Assembly (NCBI GenBank): GCA_002311745.1
Contig: DBZL01000055.1
Span: forward strand, 134,883 to 198,882
Source of the DNA: Phycisphaerales bacterium UBA1161
GTDB lineage: Bacteria > Planctomycetota > Phycisphaerae > Tepidisphaerales > Tepidisphaeraceae
Length of the DNA: 64,000 nt
Direction: 5' to 3'
Each line of letters opens with the position of its first letter. Positions within the stretch are counted from its first letter, which is position 1. Of the stretch, positions 17,908 through 25,791 are shown in pieces. The translations under genes were made by a program, and so were the position numbers. The notes below the pieces were generated by a model. It had not been told where the DNA came from. It made no database searches and saw only the letters and a program-made list of their open reading frames with translations.

Positions 17908-20265
17908 TTATGGGACGGTCGCGGGCGCGACGGAAGCAGTCTCTTCGGCAGGCTGGACGCTTGGCGTGATTTGCGGCCACACCAAGCCGAAATACCGCAT
18001 CGCCTGCACCACGCCATCCACCGGATCGGCCCCCTCACGCCATGACTGAAGCATCCCCGCGCAATGTTGTCGCATCTCCAGATATCGTTCGCCCGTGGTC
18101 ACTTGCCAGATCGCATCAGCCATCGCCTCCACGCTGCGCGGCGGGATGAGCAGCCCATTGGCCTGATGCCGCACCAGTTCGACCGCCGCGCCCACCACCG
18201 ACGTGGAGATCACCGGCAGGTCGCACGTCACCGCCTCGTTGATCACCAATCCCCACGGCTCGTATTCGCTGGGATGCACCAGCACATGGCAGGCGTGGTA
18301 GGCGCAGACGACTTCGTTGAATTGGATGAACCCCAGCCATTTGACCCGTTCGTGGAGGGAGGCGGGCACCAGCTGTTCCAATTCCTTGCGCAGCGTACCG
18401 CCGCCAGCGATGACCAAGTCCCATTGCGGCCGTCCCGCCGCTACGCGCACAAACGCCTTCAGCAGCACATCCACCCGTTTGACGTCCACCAAACGGCCGG
18501 AAAAAAGCAACCGCTTTCGATCCGGCGCCAGGCCGTACTTCTGGCAAAACGCGGCCAATTTCTCCTCTTCCACGTGCCTCAATCCCGCGTAATTCGGCTC
18601 GTAGGGAAACAGGAATTCCGGCAGATTGTGGTCCTTGTAGAGGCGGAAAAAGGCCCGTCCGCAGGTTCCCATCGGCATCAGACCATTAATGTGGTTCAGC
18701 ACCCATCGGACGTAGCGGCGCTTGAGCACCCGCAGCCAGGGCGGCACGCGCCCCTCGGCAAAAATGTTGGAATCCCCCGCCAACAGCAGCGGAATTCGCT
18801 GGTGCCGCGCCCAAGCGATCAGCAACATTCGCGTCAGGTCGTTGTATCCCAGCAGGACGATCATCTGGACGGTGTGGTTCCGCAGATAACGCCGAATCTT
18901 GAAAAACAGCGGCAACGATCGCCGCGAAATCGGGAATTCCGCCCGCAGATGGTGGCGGGGGAAAAAGACCGGATTCACCTCCGCGCCGATCTGCATCTCC
19001 CACGGCATGCTGGGATTGGAAATCGTGTGGGTGAAGATGTTGTGCACATGGATGCCTCGCAACTCGCGGGCGATGCGGGTCAGCACGTGCACGCGGTAGG
19101 GCGTCGGTTCGTTGGAGATGATGGCAATTTGACAGACCGCCTCGCCCGCCGCGACGTGGGGACGCGCCCCCAGAGCCGCTAACCGCTCTTTGGGCAGACC
19201 CATCGCATCCCATTGGGCGATGATTCGTCGCGCTGTTTCCAAGTCCGCGACGCTCAGAAATGCCAGCGCCGCCTGTACATCCCGCCTGTCCTGCGGCGAG
19301 GCACCGGCCAGAAACGTCTGGGCGAACGCCCCGGCCGCTCTCGACGCGCCGGACATCAACTGCGAATGGTGCAGCGACAGGTAATAGGCGATTTCATCGG
19401 TTCGGAACGGACCGTTGTCGCTGCTTTGTTCCCAGTCGATGATCCACAACCCTTCAGGCGTCAGAACCAGATTATTGATGCCAAAGTCGCCGTGCACCCG
19501 GCATACGGGCAGCCCGTCGGCGCAGCATCGATTCAACTCGCTCAAATATTGCGGCGTGATAATGTCTGGGCGGCTCTGAAGTTCCTGATACCACGCGGCC
19601 TCGCGAACCTCCGGCGCCGAGAGCAACCGCAGCGGGCCGGCCATCTCCTGGATCGACATCCGCAGCGCCTCCCAGGTCAAATCCGGTGAGGTCATGTCCT
19701 GCGGCAACGGCTCCAGAAGAAGGTACCGGTGTTCGTCGTACATCCCCTCGCGCGTGAGCCGCGGCACCTGAAACCGCACCGGCGGTGTGGCGCGGAACAT
19801 CGTCAGCATCTCCACTTCGCGCGCCAGCCGAGCGTTGTTCTGCTGGTCCAACGCCAGTTTGGCAAATGCCACCGGCTGACCCCTCTGATCCAGCAGGTGC
19901 ACATACAGGCGCCGCCGCTCGGTTTGCGGCGGGCCGTGGACCACCGGGAAAAGATCGTGCCGCCCCAAGTCGTCGCACAGCCTCTGCAGCAAGCCGGTGA
20001 AGTCCAGATCCCCGATAAACGAACTTGGCAACGCCCCACGCTCAGAAAAGGGCCCGTCCAGATGCAGCTTCAGAGCCAGCTGCATCATCCGGCGGAACAG
20101 GCGGCGCTTGGCGCTGTACACCGGGAAGCGCCGCACCGCCGCCATACGCAGACGCCGCTCGCCCATCGCCATGGCCAACACCGGCTTGCCCCCAGCGCGG
20201 AAAATCTGAAATTGGTTCCAGGAGGGTCGAGTCTGGCCTGCCGACGGCGATTCCGGCGATTCCAT
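17908..20265 (-). CDS. Fusion of an APH/choline-kinase-like phosphotransferase and a family 4 glycosyltransferase
   Basis: 785 residues with two catalytic modules. Residues about 90-350 look like an aminoglycoside-phosphotransferase-fold kinase: a nucleotide-binding strand (AFAKLALDQQNNA), the catalytic loop VHGDFGINNLVL near 258 (HxD plus Asn) and the metal-binding IIDWEQSSD near 276. Residues about 377-760 are a GT-B glycosyltransferase: IAIISNEPTPYRVHVL, LLFSGRLVDVKRVDVLLKAF, VIAGGGTLRKELEQL and HPSEYEPWGLVINEAV. Both active sites look intact. A plausible role is to phosphorylate and glycosylate the same glycan or lipid intermediate, as kinases do in LPS core, but this is inference. The start is ATG 20265. 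It is divergent from the methyltransferase gene at 20412. Confidence 0.85.
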   Translation of the reverse strand: MESPESPSAGQTRPSWNQFQIFRAGGKPVLAMAMGERRLRMAAVRRFPVYSAKRRLFRRMMQLALKLHLDGPFSERGALPSSFIGDLDFTGLLQRLCDDLGRHDLFPVVHGPPQTERRRLYVHLLDQRGQPVAFAKLALDQQNNARLAREVEMLTMFRATPPVRFQVPRLTREGMYDEHRYLLLEPLPQDMTSPDLTWEALRMSIQEMAGPLRLLSAPEVREAAWYQELQSRPDIITPQYLSELNRCCADGLPVCRVHGDFGINNLVLTPEGLWIIDWEQSSDNGPFRTDEIAYYLSLHHSQLMSGASRAAGAFAQTFLAGASPQDRRDVQAALAFLSVADLETARRIIAQWDAMGLPKERLAALGARPHVAAGEAVCQIAIISNEPTPYRVHVLTRIARELRGIHVHNIFTHTISNPSMPWEMQIGAEVNPVFFPRHHLRAEFPISRRSLPLFFKIRRYLRNHTVQMIVLLGYNDLTRMLLIAWARHQRIPLLLAGDSNIFAEGRVPPWLRVLKRRYVRWVLNHINGLMPMGTCGRAFFRLYKDHNLPEFLFPYEPNYAGLRHVEEEKLAAFCQKYGLAPDRKRLLFSGRLVDVKRVDVLLKAFVRVAAGRPQWDLVIAGGGTLRKELEQLVPASLHERVKWLGFIQFNEVVCAYHACHVLVHPSEYEPWGLVINEAVTCDLPVISTSVVGAAVELVRHQANGLLIPPRSVEAMADAIWQVTTGERYLEMRQHCAGMLQSWREGADPVDGVVQAMRYFGLVWPQITPSVQPAEETASVAPATVP

Positions 20266-20411
20266 GGATCATCCTCGCATGGGCCAAGCTACCTTACCTT
20301 CATCGGCCATACAACTCGGGTGAATCGCAGTCCCACGGTCGTGGATATTGCTCCGATTGCGGGTATTTTACCCCCTCAGGATGCGCCGGCGCCGACCAGG
20401 AGGCCGCTCCA

Positions 20412-21194
20412 TTGAATCAATCGTACTCCCAGCATTTCCGAAATGACGCCGAGGCACGGCGATATGAAACCGGCGAATACGCCCCTTTCAGCTATGCCAG
20501 CTTGCTGTATGAAATCGAGTGTCAGCAGTTGCAGGAGGTGATCGCCGCGCTACGGCAAAGCAAGCCCACCCTCCAGTGCTTGGACTTCGCCTCGGGCACC
20601 GGACGCATCACCGCCTTTTTGGAAAATCACGTCGATGCGGTCACCGGCATCGAAATCTCCGAGCAGATGTGCACCGTGGCCCGGACCAAGGTGCGCCAGG
20701 CGCGCATCCTCTGCGCCGACATCCTGGCCCCCGGCGCCGCCGTCGAGGGAAAATACGACTTGATCACGGCCTTCCGATTCTTCCTCAACGTCGAGCCGGC
20801 GCTGCGCCTGGTGGCTCTGCGCGCTCTGGCGGGGCGTTTGCGGGATTCGGACAGCTTGCTGGTTTTCAATAACCACGGAAATCTTTGGAGCCACAAGCTG
20901 CTTCTGTGGCCGTACCACGCCCTGCGCCGTCTGGGCAAAGGTCGGGTCCTGGCCGGAAATTACCTCTCCTCGCGCCGCATGCTTGCCCTTCTTCCCCAGG
21001 CCGGATTGCAAATCTTCCGCACCATGGGCTGCGGCTTTTACAGCCCCAAAATCCTGAAGTTGGTTTCCTACGAAAGGGCTTTGCGGATGGAACGGCGCAT
21101 CGCCGCCTCGCGCGGGTTGTCCCCCCGGTGCGTCAACCAGATGTACCTCACCAAGCTCGCCGCCTCAGCCGCGCTCCCGGCGCGCCGGGACTGA
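20412..21194 (+). CDS. Class I SAM-dependent methyltransferase
   Basis: 260 residues with a clean SAM-binding region: CLDFASGTGRITAFLE near residue 55 (motif I), VTGIEISEQM (acidic end of strand 2), ILCADIL and FDLI-like YDLITAFRFFLNV (motif IV). The N-terminus NQSYSQHFRNDAEARRYE is typical of small-molecule or sugar methyltransferases. TTG 20412 is chosen because a perfect AGGAGG lies at 20398-20403, eight bases upstream. It is surrounded by glycosyltransferases, so an O-methylation of the surface glycan is likely. The 146 bases to the kinase-glycosyltransferase gene should hold divergent promoters, but none was clear by eye. Confidence 0.85.
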   Translation: MNQSYSQHFRNDAEARRYETGEYAPFSYASLLYEIECQQLQEVIAALRQSKPTLQCLDFASGTGRITAFLENHVDAVTGIEISEQMCTVARTKVRQARILCADILAPGAAVEGKYDLITAFRFFLNVEPALRLVALRALAGRLRDSDSLLVFNNHGNLWSHKLLLWPYHALRRLGKGRVLAGNYLSSRRMLALLPQAGLQIFRTMGCGFYSPKILKLVSYERALRMERRIAASRGLSPRCVNQMYLTKLAASAALPARRD

Positions 21195-21225
21195 GGGCAT
21201 CGCTCCATGCGCCGCGGACGATCCT

Positions 21226-22209
21226 TCAGTTCGCTGCGGTCCGAACCATGGCATCCGGCGGCCTGCCCGCCACCGCACGCCCGTCGAACCCGAATCGCTC
21301 CTGCAATCGGTTGAATTCCTGGCAAAGCCTCGGAGGCAACACCAGCGGCGGACCCGTGTTGCGACGCGTCGTGTCGATCTGGCGGACCGACCACCCCAGC
21401 CATTTCGCCGGCACCTCCAGCGACAGAAAATCGCAGATTCTCTGAATCGATCCCGTCGGTTCCACCGTCAATTGGTCATACGTCATCTCCAACAGCCGAT
21501 CCCCCAGTCGCGATCGCCATCGATCCACCTCCGCCAGGCTCACAATCCACTCGTACGCACCTTTGGATTCATAGCTCTGCAACAGGGGCACTTCGTTCGC
21601 GAAATAGCCAGCGGCCATGCCCTCGACGGCCAACGCCGTCCACTTGCTCGCTCCGCGGCCCCACCAGCGGTTCAGCGCCGCAGTCCCCGCGATCCGGTAC
21701 GACCGATCGCTCGACAGCCGCCGGATCGAATAAACCACGTCCAATCCGCTACGGATCAGATGAATGAATTTGCTTCCGGGCTTCAGCGCGTCCAGATACC
21801 CGATGCGGCAGGCATTGAACGGCGTTTTCTCAATGACCAGGGGCTTGCCCAATCGCCGCGCCGGCGCCAGCATCAGTCGATCGAATCGCCGCCGCAGCTC
21901 ATCGGCGCAATCTTGCTGATCCAACAGGAACCGCGCCGCGTCGCGGGAATACAGATTCAGCACGTCGATGCTCGGGTCGATGGTCGCCCAAAGGTGGTAA
22001 GGCTCGAAGAAGTAGTACACTTGCGGGTGCTGGTTCAACACCATGCCCAGGACGGTTGTGCCGGAACGGCCGCACCCGATCAGAAACGCCGCCCGCGGCC
22101 GCTGCACGTCCAGTTCCCCGTCGCTTTGGGCCGCGACTCGCCGTTCCGCGCGGTGCTTCATATAGCCGTACTTAAGGGCACGGCCCAGTGGCTTGAGAAG
22201 CTGCTTCAC
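21226..22209 (-). CDS. PAPS-dependent sulfotransferase
   Basis: 327 residues. The 5'-phosphosulfate loop is FLIGCGRSGTTVLGM near residue 43 and the 3'-phosphate site is FIHLIRSGLDVVYSIRRL near 145, both in the order of the sulfotransferase superfamily. It would move sulfate from PAPS to a hydroxyl, here most likely on a sugar of the surface polysaccharide. GTG 22209 is preceded by GGAGTTGG. The start codon, ribosome binding site and upstream bases are part of a 33-base sequence that recurs at 23593-23625. Confidence 0.85.
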   Translation of the reverse strand: MKQLLKPLGRALKYGYMKHRAERRVAAQSDGELDVQRPRAAFLIGCGRSGTTVLGMVLNQHPQVYYFFEPYHLWATIDPSIDVLNLYSRDAARFLLDQQDCADELRRRFDRLMLAPARRLGKPLVIEKTPFNACRIGYLDALKPGSKFIHLIRSGLDVVYSIRRLSSDRSYRIAGTAALNRWWGRGASKWTALAVEGMAAGYFANEVPLLQSYESKGAYEWIVSLAEVDRWRSRLGDRLLEMTYDQLTVEPTGSIQRICDFLSLEVPAKWLGWSVRQIDTTRRNTGPPLVLPPRLCQEFNRLQERFGFDGRAVAGRPPDAMVRTAAN

Positions 22210-22234
22210 GACCCAACTCCGCTTATGCTGGCCA
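22202..22234. repeat. 33-base direct repeat, copy 1
   Basis: Identical over 33 bases to 23593-23625; it begins TGCTTCACGACCC and ends TTATGCTGGCCA. On the minus strand this copy holds the ribosome binding site and first codons of the sulfotransferase gene. The two copies bracket the family 4 glycosyltransferase gene at 22362-23555, which suggests an insertion or duplication event. Confidence 0.85.
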
Positions 22235-22361
22235 ACGCCGCAGCGCCCGCGGCGGCTGGGCCTTTGGCCGCGGATAATGTTAGGCGGGATTGGTAATGAT
22301 AAAATTAAGTTCTGGTAAAGATGCGCACATCACACCCCGGCGAATCGGGCCCACGGAATTG

Positions 22362-23555
22362 TCAAATCGCCAATTCGCCATACATCGTTTCATAGCCGGC
22401 CGCGAGCGAATTGGCTTCGAAATGCTTCAGGACCCATTGTCGCCCGCGCTCTCCCAGCGCCGTCAGAAGGCCGGGATCATCCAGCAGGCGAGTTAGAGCC
22501 GTGCACAGCGCCTGCGGCGTATTGTCCACTATCGTTCCTCCGGCTGACTGGATCTCCTGCCAGATGTCAGTCTCGCGCGTGGTTACGACTGGCGTCGCCG
22601 CGGCGAGCGCCTCGATCAACACCATGCCAAAATTCTCCTGTCGCGTGGGAAGGATGAACAAGTCGGCGGCCTCATATAAAGAGATCTTCTCCACCCCGCT
22701 GACCATTCCCAGGAAGGCGACCTCCCCGCCAAGGCCGAGGCGATCGATCCGCTGTTGAAGTTGCATCTGGTAAGCGGGTGCGCCGCTGCCGGCAATAAAA
22801 ACCTTGAACGTTCGCCCCGAATCACGCAGCAGGGCGGCGGCCTCGATCAATACGTCCGCACCCTTTTTTTCGTGCAGGCGGCTCAGAAACAAAAGCTTGG
22901 GTTCGTCGACGTTGAGGGCGGGGAAACGCGTCCGAGCCGGCCCCTCGCCAGGCAGTATCTGGAACGGGGCTAGATCCACCAGCAGGGGCAGCACGATCGG
23001 CTGCGAGCCGCCAACCCATTTTTGGGCCTGATCCCGCTCAGCGGCCGCGCTGTAGTGGATTCTGGCCGCCCGCCTAAGAAAACGCCGCCCCCCGATCATC
23101 AGGAACAGTCGCTTTTTCAGATGTTTCTGAGCCATCGACCAGTCGTCCAGCATCCCGTGGATGGAGACGATGTACGGCACACCGAGTCGGCGCGCGATCT
23201 TGGACATCTGAAGATTGCTGGCGGTCCAGGGGCAATGCAGGTGGGCGACGCCGCCTCCGCTCAGCACGTTTTCCCAGATGCGCAGCGCCTCTTTACCCAC
23301 CATCCCGTTGGGCCGGCGCGGGGGAGGCACGGTGACGACTCGCGGCTTTGGGCCAGCGCCATTCCAATCGGCCGGCACGTCCGGCGAATCGTACGTCACC
23401 AGGATGACCTCATGCCCTCGCGCGGCCAGAACGGCGCACCAATCCAAAACCGTGCGAACGATGCCCCCCAATTCCAGCCGCAGCCGCGGGCAGTATTGAA
23501 TGATCTTCAAGCGTCTTGCCGCCTCGGGCGATTTCGGACGCGGAGATAGGCTCAT
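22362..23555 (-). CDS. Glycosyltransferase, family 4
   Basis: 397-residue GT-B enzyme. First strand LKIIQYCPRLRLELGGIVRT; acceptor domain with HLHCPWTASNL and IVSIHGMLDDWSMAQK; donor domain with LLFLSRLHEKKGADVLIEAA, VFIAGSGAPA and LFILPTRQENFGMVLIEALAA with the two glutamates. The IHGMLDDW..KKR block also occurs in the neighbouring gene at 23630, so the two belong to the same subfamily. ATG 23555 lies only about two bases after the expected transcript start of a perfect TATAAT box, so the message may be almost leaderless. The gene sits between two copies of a 33-base direct repeat. Confidence 0.85.
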   Translation of the reverse strand: MSLSPRPKSPEAARRLKIIQYCPRLRLELGGIVRTVLDWCAVLAARGHEVILVTYDSPDVPADWNGAGPKPRVVTVPPPRRPNGMVGKEALRIWENVLSGGGVAHLHCPWTASNLQMSKIARRLGVPYIVSIHGMLDDWSMAQKHLKKRLFLMIGGRRFLRRAARIHYSAAAERDQAQKWVGGSQPIVLPLLVDLAPFQILPGEGPARTRFPALNVDEPKLLFLSRLHEKKGADVLIEAAALLRDSGRTFKVFIAGSGAPAYQMQLQQRIDRLGLGGEVAFLGMVSGVEKISLYEAADLFILPTRQENFGMVLIEALAAATPVVTTRETDIWQEIQSAGGTIVDNTPQALCTALTRLLDDPGLLTALGERGRQWVLKHFEANSLAAGYETMYGELAI

Positions 23556-23563
23556 CAACGACG

Positions 23564-23569
23564 ATTATA
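23564..23569 (-). promoter_or_regulatory. -10 element (TATAAT) of the leftward glycosyltransferase gene
   Basis: A perfect TATAAT on the minus strand ends 8 bases before the ATG at 23555. With a normal 6-7 base distance the transcript would begin one to three bases upstream of the ATG. No clear -35 box was found. Confidence 0.4.
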
Positions 23570-23592
23570 CAGTGTCGCATTGAAGAGGATGA

Positions 23593-23625
23593 TGCTTCAC
23601 GACCCAACTCCGCTTATGCTGGCCA
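23593..23625. repeat. 33-base direct repeat, copy 2
   Basis: Same 33 bases in the same orientation as 22202-22234. This copy ends four bases before the ATG of the rightward glycosyltransferase at 23630. On the minus strand it carries a copy of the sulfotransferase ribosome binding site and GTG, now followed by only 11 codons before a TAA. Confidence 0.85.
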
Positions 23626-23629
23626 GCGC

Positions 23630-24808
23630 ATGAGAATCGCACACGTCATTCCCTCCCTGGATCCGGCCACCGGCGGACCGCCCATCGTCGCCGCCGCCTT
23701 GGCCGCCGCTCAGGCCGCTTTGGGGTGTCAAACGCGCCTGGTCGCCTATGGCTTCCCTCACGCTCAGCAGAACGTCGAAACCGCTCTGCGCACCATCCCC
23801 CACATGGCCCAGGTGACCGTGGACTATTTGCCGCCTCTAACCCGCCCGGAGCGCTTTCTGGCCCACGGCGCTCGCCGGCGGCTTGTGCCGCTGCTTGCGG
23901 GGGCGGATGTCATTCATCTGCACGGTGTGTGGGACCCGGTCGTCTACGCAGCCGCTGCCGTCGCCACCAAGCTGGCCATTGGCTACGTCTTGACGCCGCA
24001 CGGAATGCTCGATCAATGGGCCATCGCCCAGAAGCCTTGGAAAAAACGCCTGGCCCTGCTGCTGGGATATCGCGGCATGCTTCAGCGGGCGATGTTCCTG
24101 CATTTTCTCAACGAAGATGAGCGGTCCCTGGCCGCGCCGTTGCATCTGGCCGTCGAGTCTCAAGTCCTGCCCAACGGGATTTTTCTGGAAGAGTTCGATT
24201 CACTTCCGCCCAAAGGCGAGTTTCGCGCCGCCCGGCCGCACTTGGTGGATAAGCCCTTCGTGCTGTTCCTGGGCCGCTTGCACTACAAAAAGGGGCTGGA
24301 CTATTTGGCCGATGCCTTCGCCATCGTTGCTCGACAAATTCCCCAAACCCAGCTGGTCGTGGCCGGCCCCGATGCCGGCGCCCAACGCGAATTGGAGTCG
24401 CAGATCAAGGGCCTGGGGATTGCCGATCGGGTTCACTTGATCGGTCCGATCTACGGCCGGGAAAAACTCCGGGCCCTGGTGGATTGCGACTGCTTTTGTT
24501 TGTCCAGCCGGCGGGAGGGATTCAGCCTGGCCGTCACCGAGGCCATGGCCTGCCGGGCCCCCGTGGTGATTTCCAAATCCTGTCATTTCCCCGAGGTGCA
24601 GGAGGCCGGCGCGGGCACCGTGGTCGATTTGGACCCATCCCAGATCGCCGCGGCCATCATCGCCGTCTTGGCCGACCCAGCCAAGGCCCGCCAGATGGGC
24701 GAGGCCGGCCGCCAACTGGTGCTAACCCGTTTCACTTGGCCCACGGTCGCGCGGCAGATGATCGACGCCTACCGCGGCGCCATGGGAGTCGAATCAAAGG
24801 ACAGTTGA
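23630..24808 (+). CDS. Glycosyltransferase, family 4
   Basis: 392-residue GT-B enzyme: MRIAHVIPSLDPATGGPP at the N-terminus, HLHGVWDPV and LTPHGMLDQWAIAQKPWKKR in the acceptor half, then LFLGRLHYKKGLDYLADAF, LVVAGPDAGAQRELE and CFCLSSRREGFSLAVTEAMA in the donor half, with the conserved glutamates and PVVISKSCHFPEV. It resembles the enzyme encoded leftward at 22362-23555. ATG 23630 directly follows the 33-base repeat and overlaps the end of a five-codon open frame (ATG at 23615) by the ATGA arrangement. Confidence 0.85.
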   Translation: MRIAHVIPSLDPATGGPPIVAAALAAAQAALGCQTRLVAYGFPHAQQNVETALRTIPHMAQVTVDYLPPLTRPERFLAHGARRRLVPLLAGADVIHLHGVWDPVVYAAAAVATKLAIGYVLTPHGMLDQWAIAQKPWKKRLALLLGYRGMLQRAMFLHFLNEDERSLAAPLHLAVESQVLPNGIFLEEFDSLPPKGEFRAARPHLVDKPFVLFLGRLHYKKGLDYLADAFAIVARQIPQTQLVVAGPDAGAQRELESQIKGLGIADRVHLIGPIYGREKLRALVDCDCFCLSSRREGFSLAVTEAMACRAPVVISKSCHFPEVQEAGAGTVVDLDPSQIAAAIIAVLADPAKARQMGEAGRQLVLTRFTWPTVARQMIDAYRGAMGVESKDS

Positions 24809-24825
24809 GCCGTGGCCACGGACGT

Positions 24826-25710
24826 TCAATCGCGGTCTGGCGCACCGCCGCCGTCAAATTCCCCCGCCTCGCCGCGTTGTGCTGACATGGACCGATCGGT
24901 AATGGATCCCGGCGGCCGGTCTTTCGCCGCTTCGCCGCCGGTCAACCCCTTCAAGTTTGCGGCCAGCTCCGGCGAATGAGCCATCGTGGGTTCGTCTTTG
25001 ATCCGTTCCACCGCGTAGACCGCGCCCACCATCCGCTCGATCTTCCCTTCGCTATCCAAATACATCTTGCCGCGCGTGTACACCCGCCGCACCGCCCCGT
25101 CGCCGCAGATGACGCGGTGCGAAATTTCGTAACTCCGCGACGTCAGTCCCCCCTGCACGGATGCCAAGCGGAAAAAATCGCGGTCTTCCGGATGGATATA
25201 GGCAAAGAACCCTTCGTAGGTCGTGGCGAACTCGTTGTCGCTGCGGCCGAACAGCTCGCACAAGTTGGGCGACCTCCAGAACGTGTTGTGGCGGACGTCC
25301 GCATCCCAGCATGCCACGCCCGACGATTCCAGCGCAAATCCCAGCCGCTGCTCGCTCTCCGTCAGTCTTTTGCGCATGCGATTGCGCGCCGTTTGGAGGG
25401 AACCGATGATCACCGCAACCACGACAAACACGATCAAGCGAAGCATGTCGTCGGCGTTTTTGAGGCGCAACGATCGTGCCGGAGGCAGGTTCCACATGGC
25501 GATGAGCGTGGAAAGGACGATGGCATACATCGTCACCATGAATCCACCGCGCAAGGCCGCGACCGCTACGGCCAGCAGGTACAACCCGAGGAAGGCGGAT
25601 TGGTGGGTCGTCGAATATCGGCCTAGCAACAGTGAAACGACGGTTGCCAGAACCACCAGCACCGTCGCCCAAACATAATCAAGGAGTTTTCGACGGATTT
25701 GACGATCCAT
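24826..25710 (-). CDS. Membrane protein with DUF4118-like helices and a PAS domain
   Basis: 294 residues. The first 105 hold three or four transmembrane helices of the kind found at the N-terminus of KdpD-type sensors (DUF4118; note LGLYLLAVAVAALRGG). A short helix with RKRLTESEQRLGFALESSG leads to a PAS_3-like fold at about 125-245, with the typical IHPEDRDFF and VRRVYTRGKMYLDSEGKI. There is no histidine kinase, GGDEF or other output domain after it; the last 50 residues are low complexity. It may sense a ligand and act through a partner, or be a shortened sensor kinase. It lies between two glycosyltransferase genes. Confidence 0.75.
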   Translation of the reverse strand: MDRQIRRKLLDYVWATVLVVLATVVSLLLGRYSTTHQSAFLGLYLLAVAVAALRGGFMVTMYAIVLSTLIAMWNLPPARSLRLKNADDMLRLIVFVVVAVIIGSLQTARNRMRKRLTESEQRLGFALESSGVACWDADVRHNTFWRSPNLCELFGRSDNEFATTYEGFFAYIHPEDRDFFRLASVQGGLTSRSYEISHRVICGDGAVRRVYTRGKMYLDSEGKIERMVGAVYAVERIKDEPTMAHSPELAANLKGLTGGEAAKDRPPGSITDRSMSAQRGEAGEFDGGGAPDRD

Positions 25711-25791
25711 GGCGTGCCCAAATTCACTCGGCGCATCTCGGCGTGCAACGGTTCGCGCGTCACTTATAACGCCGGCACCATAAACTGTAAA

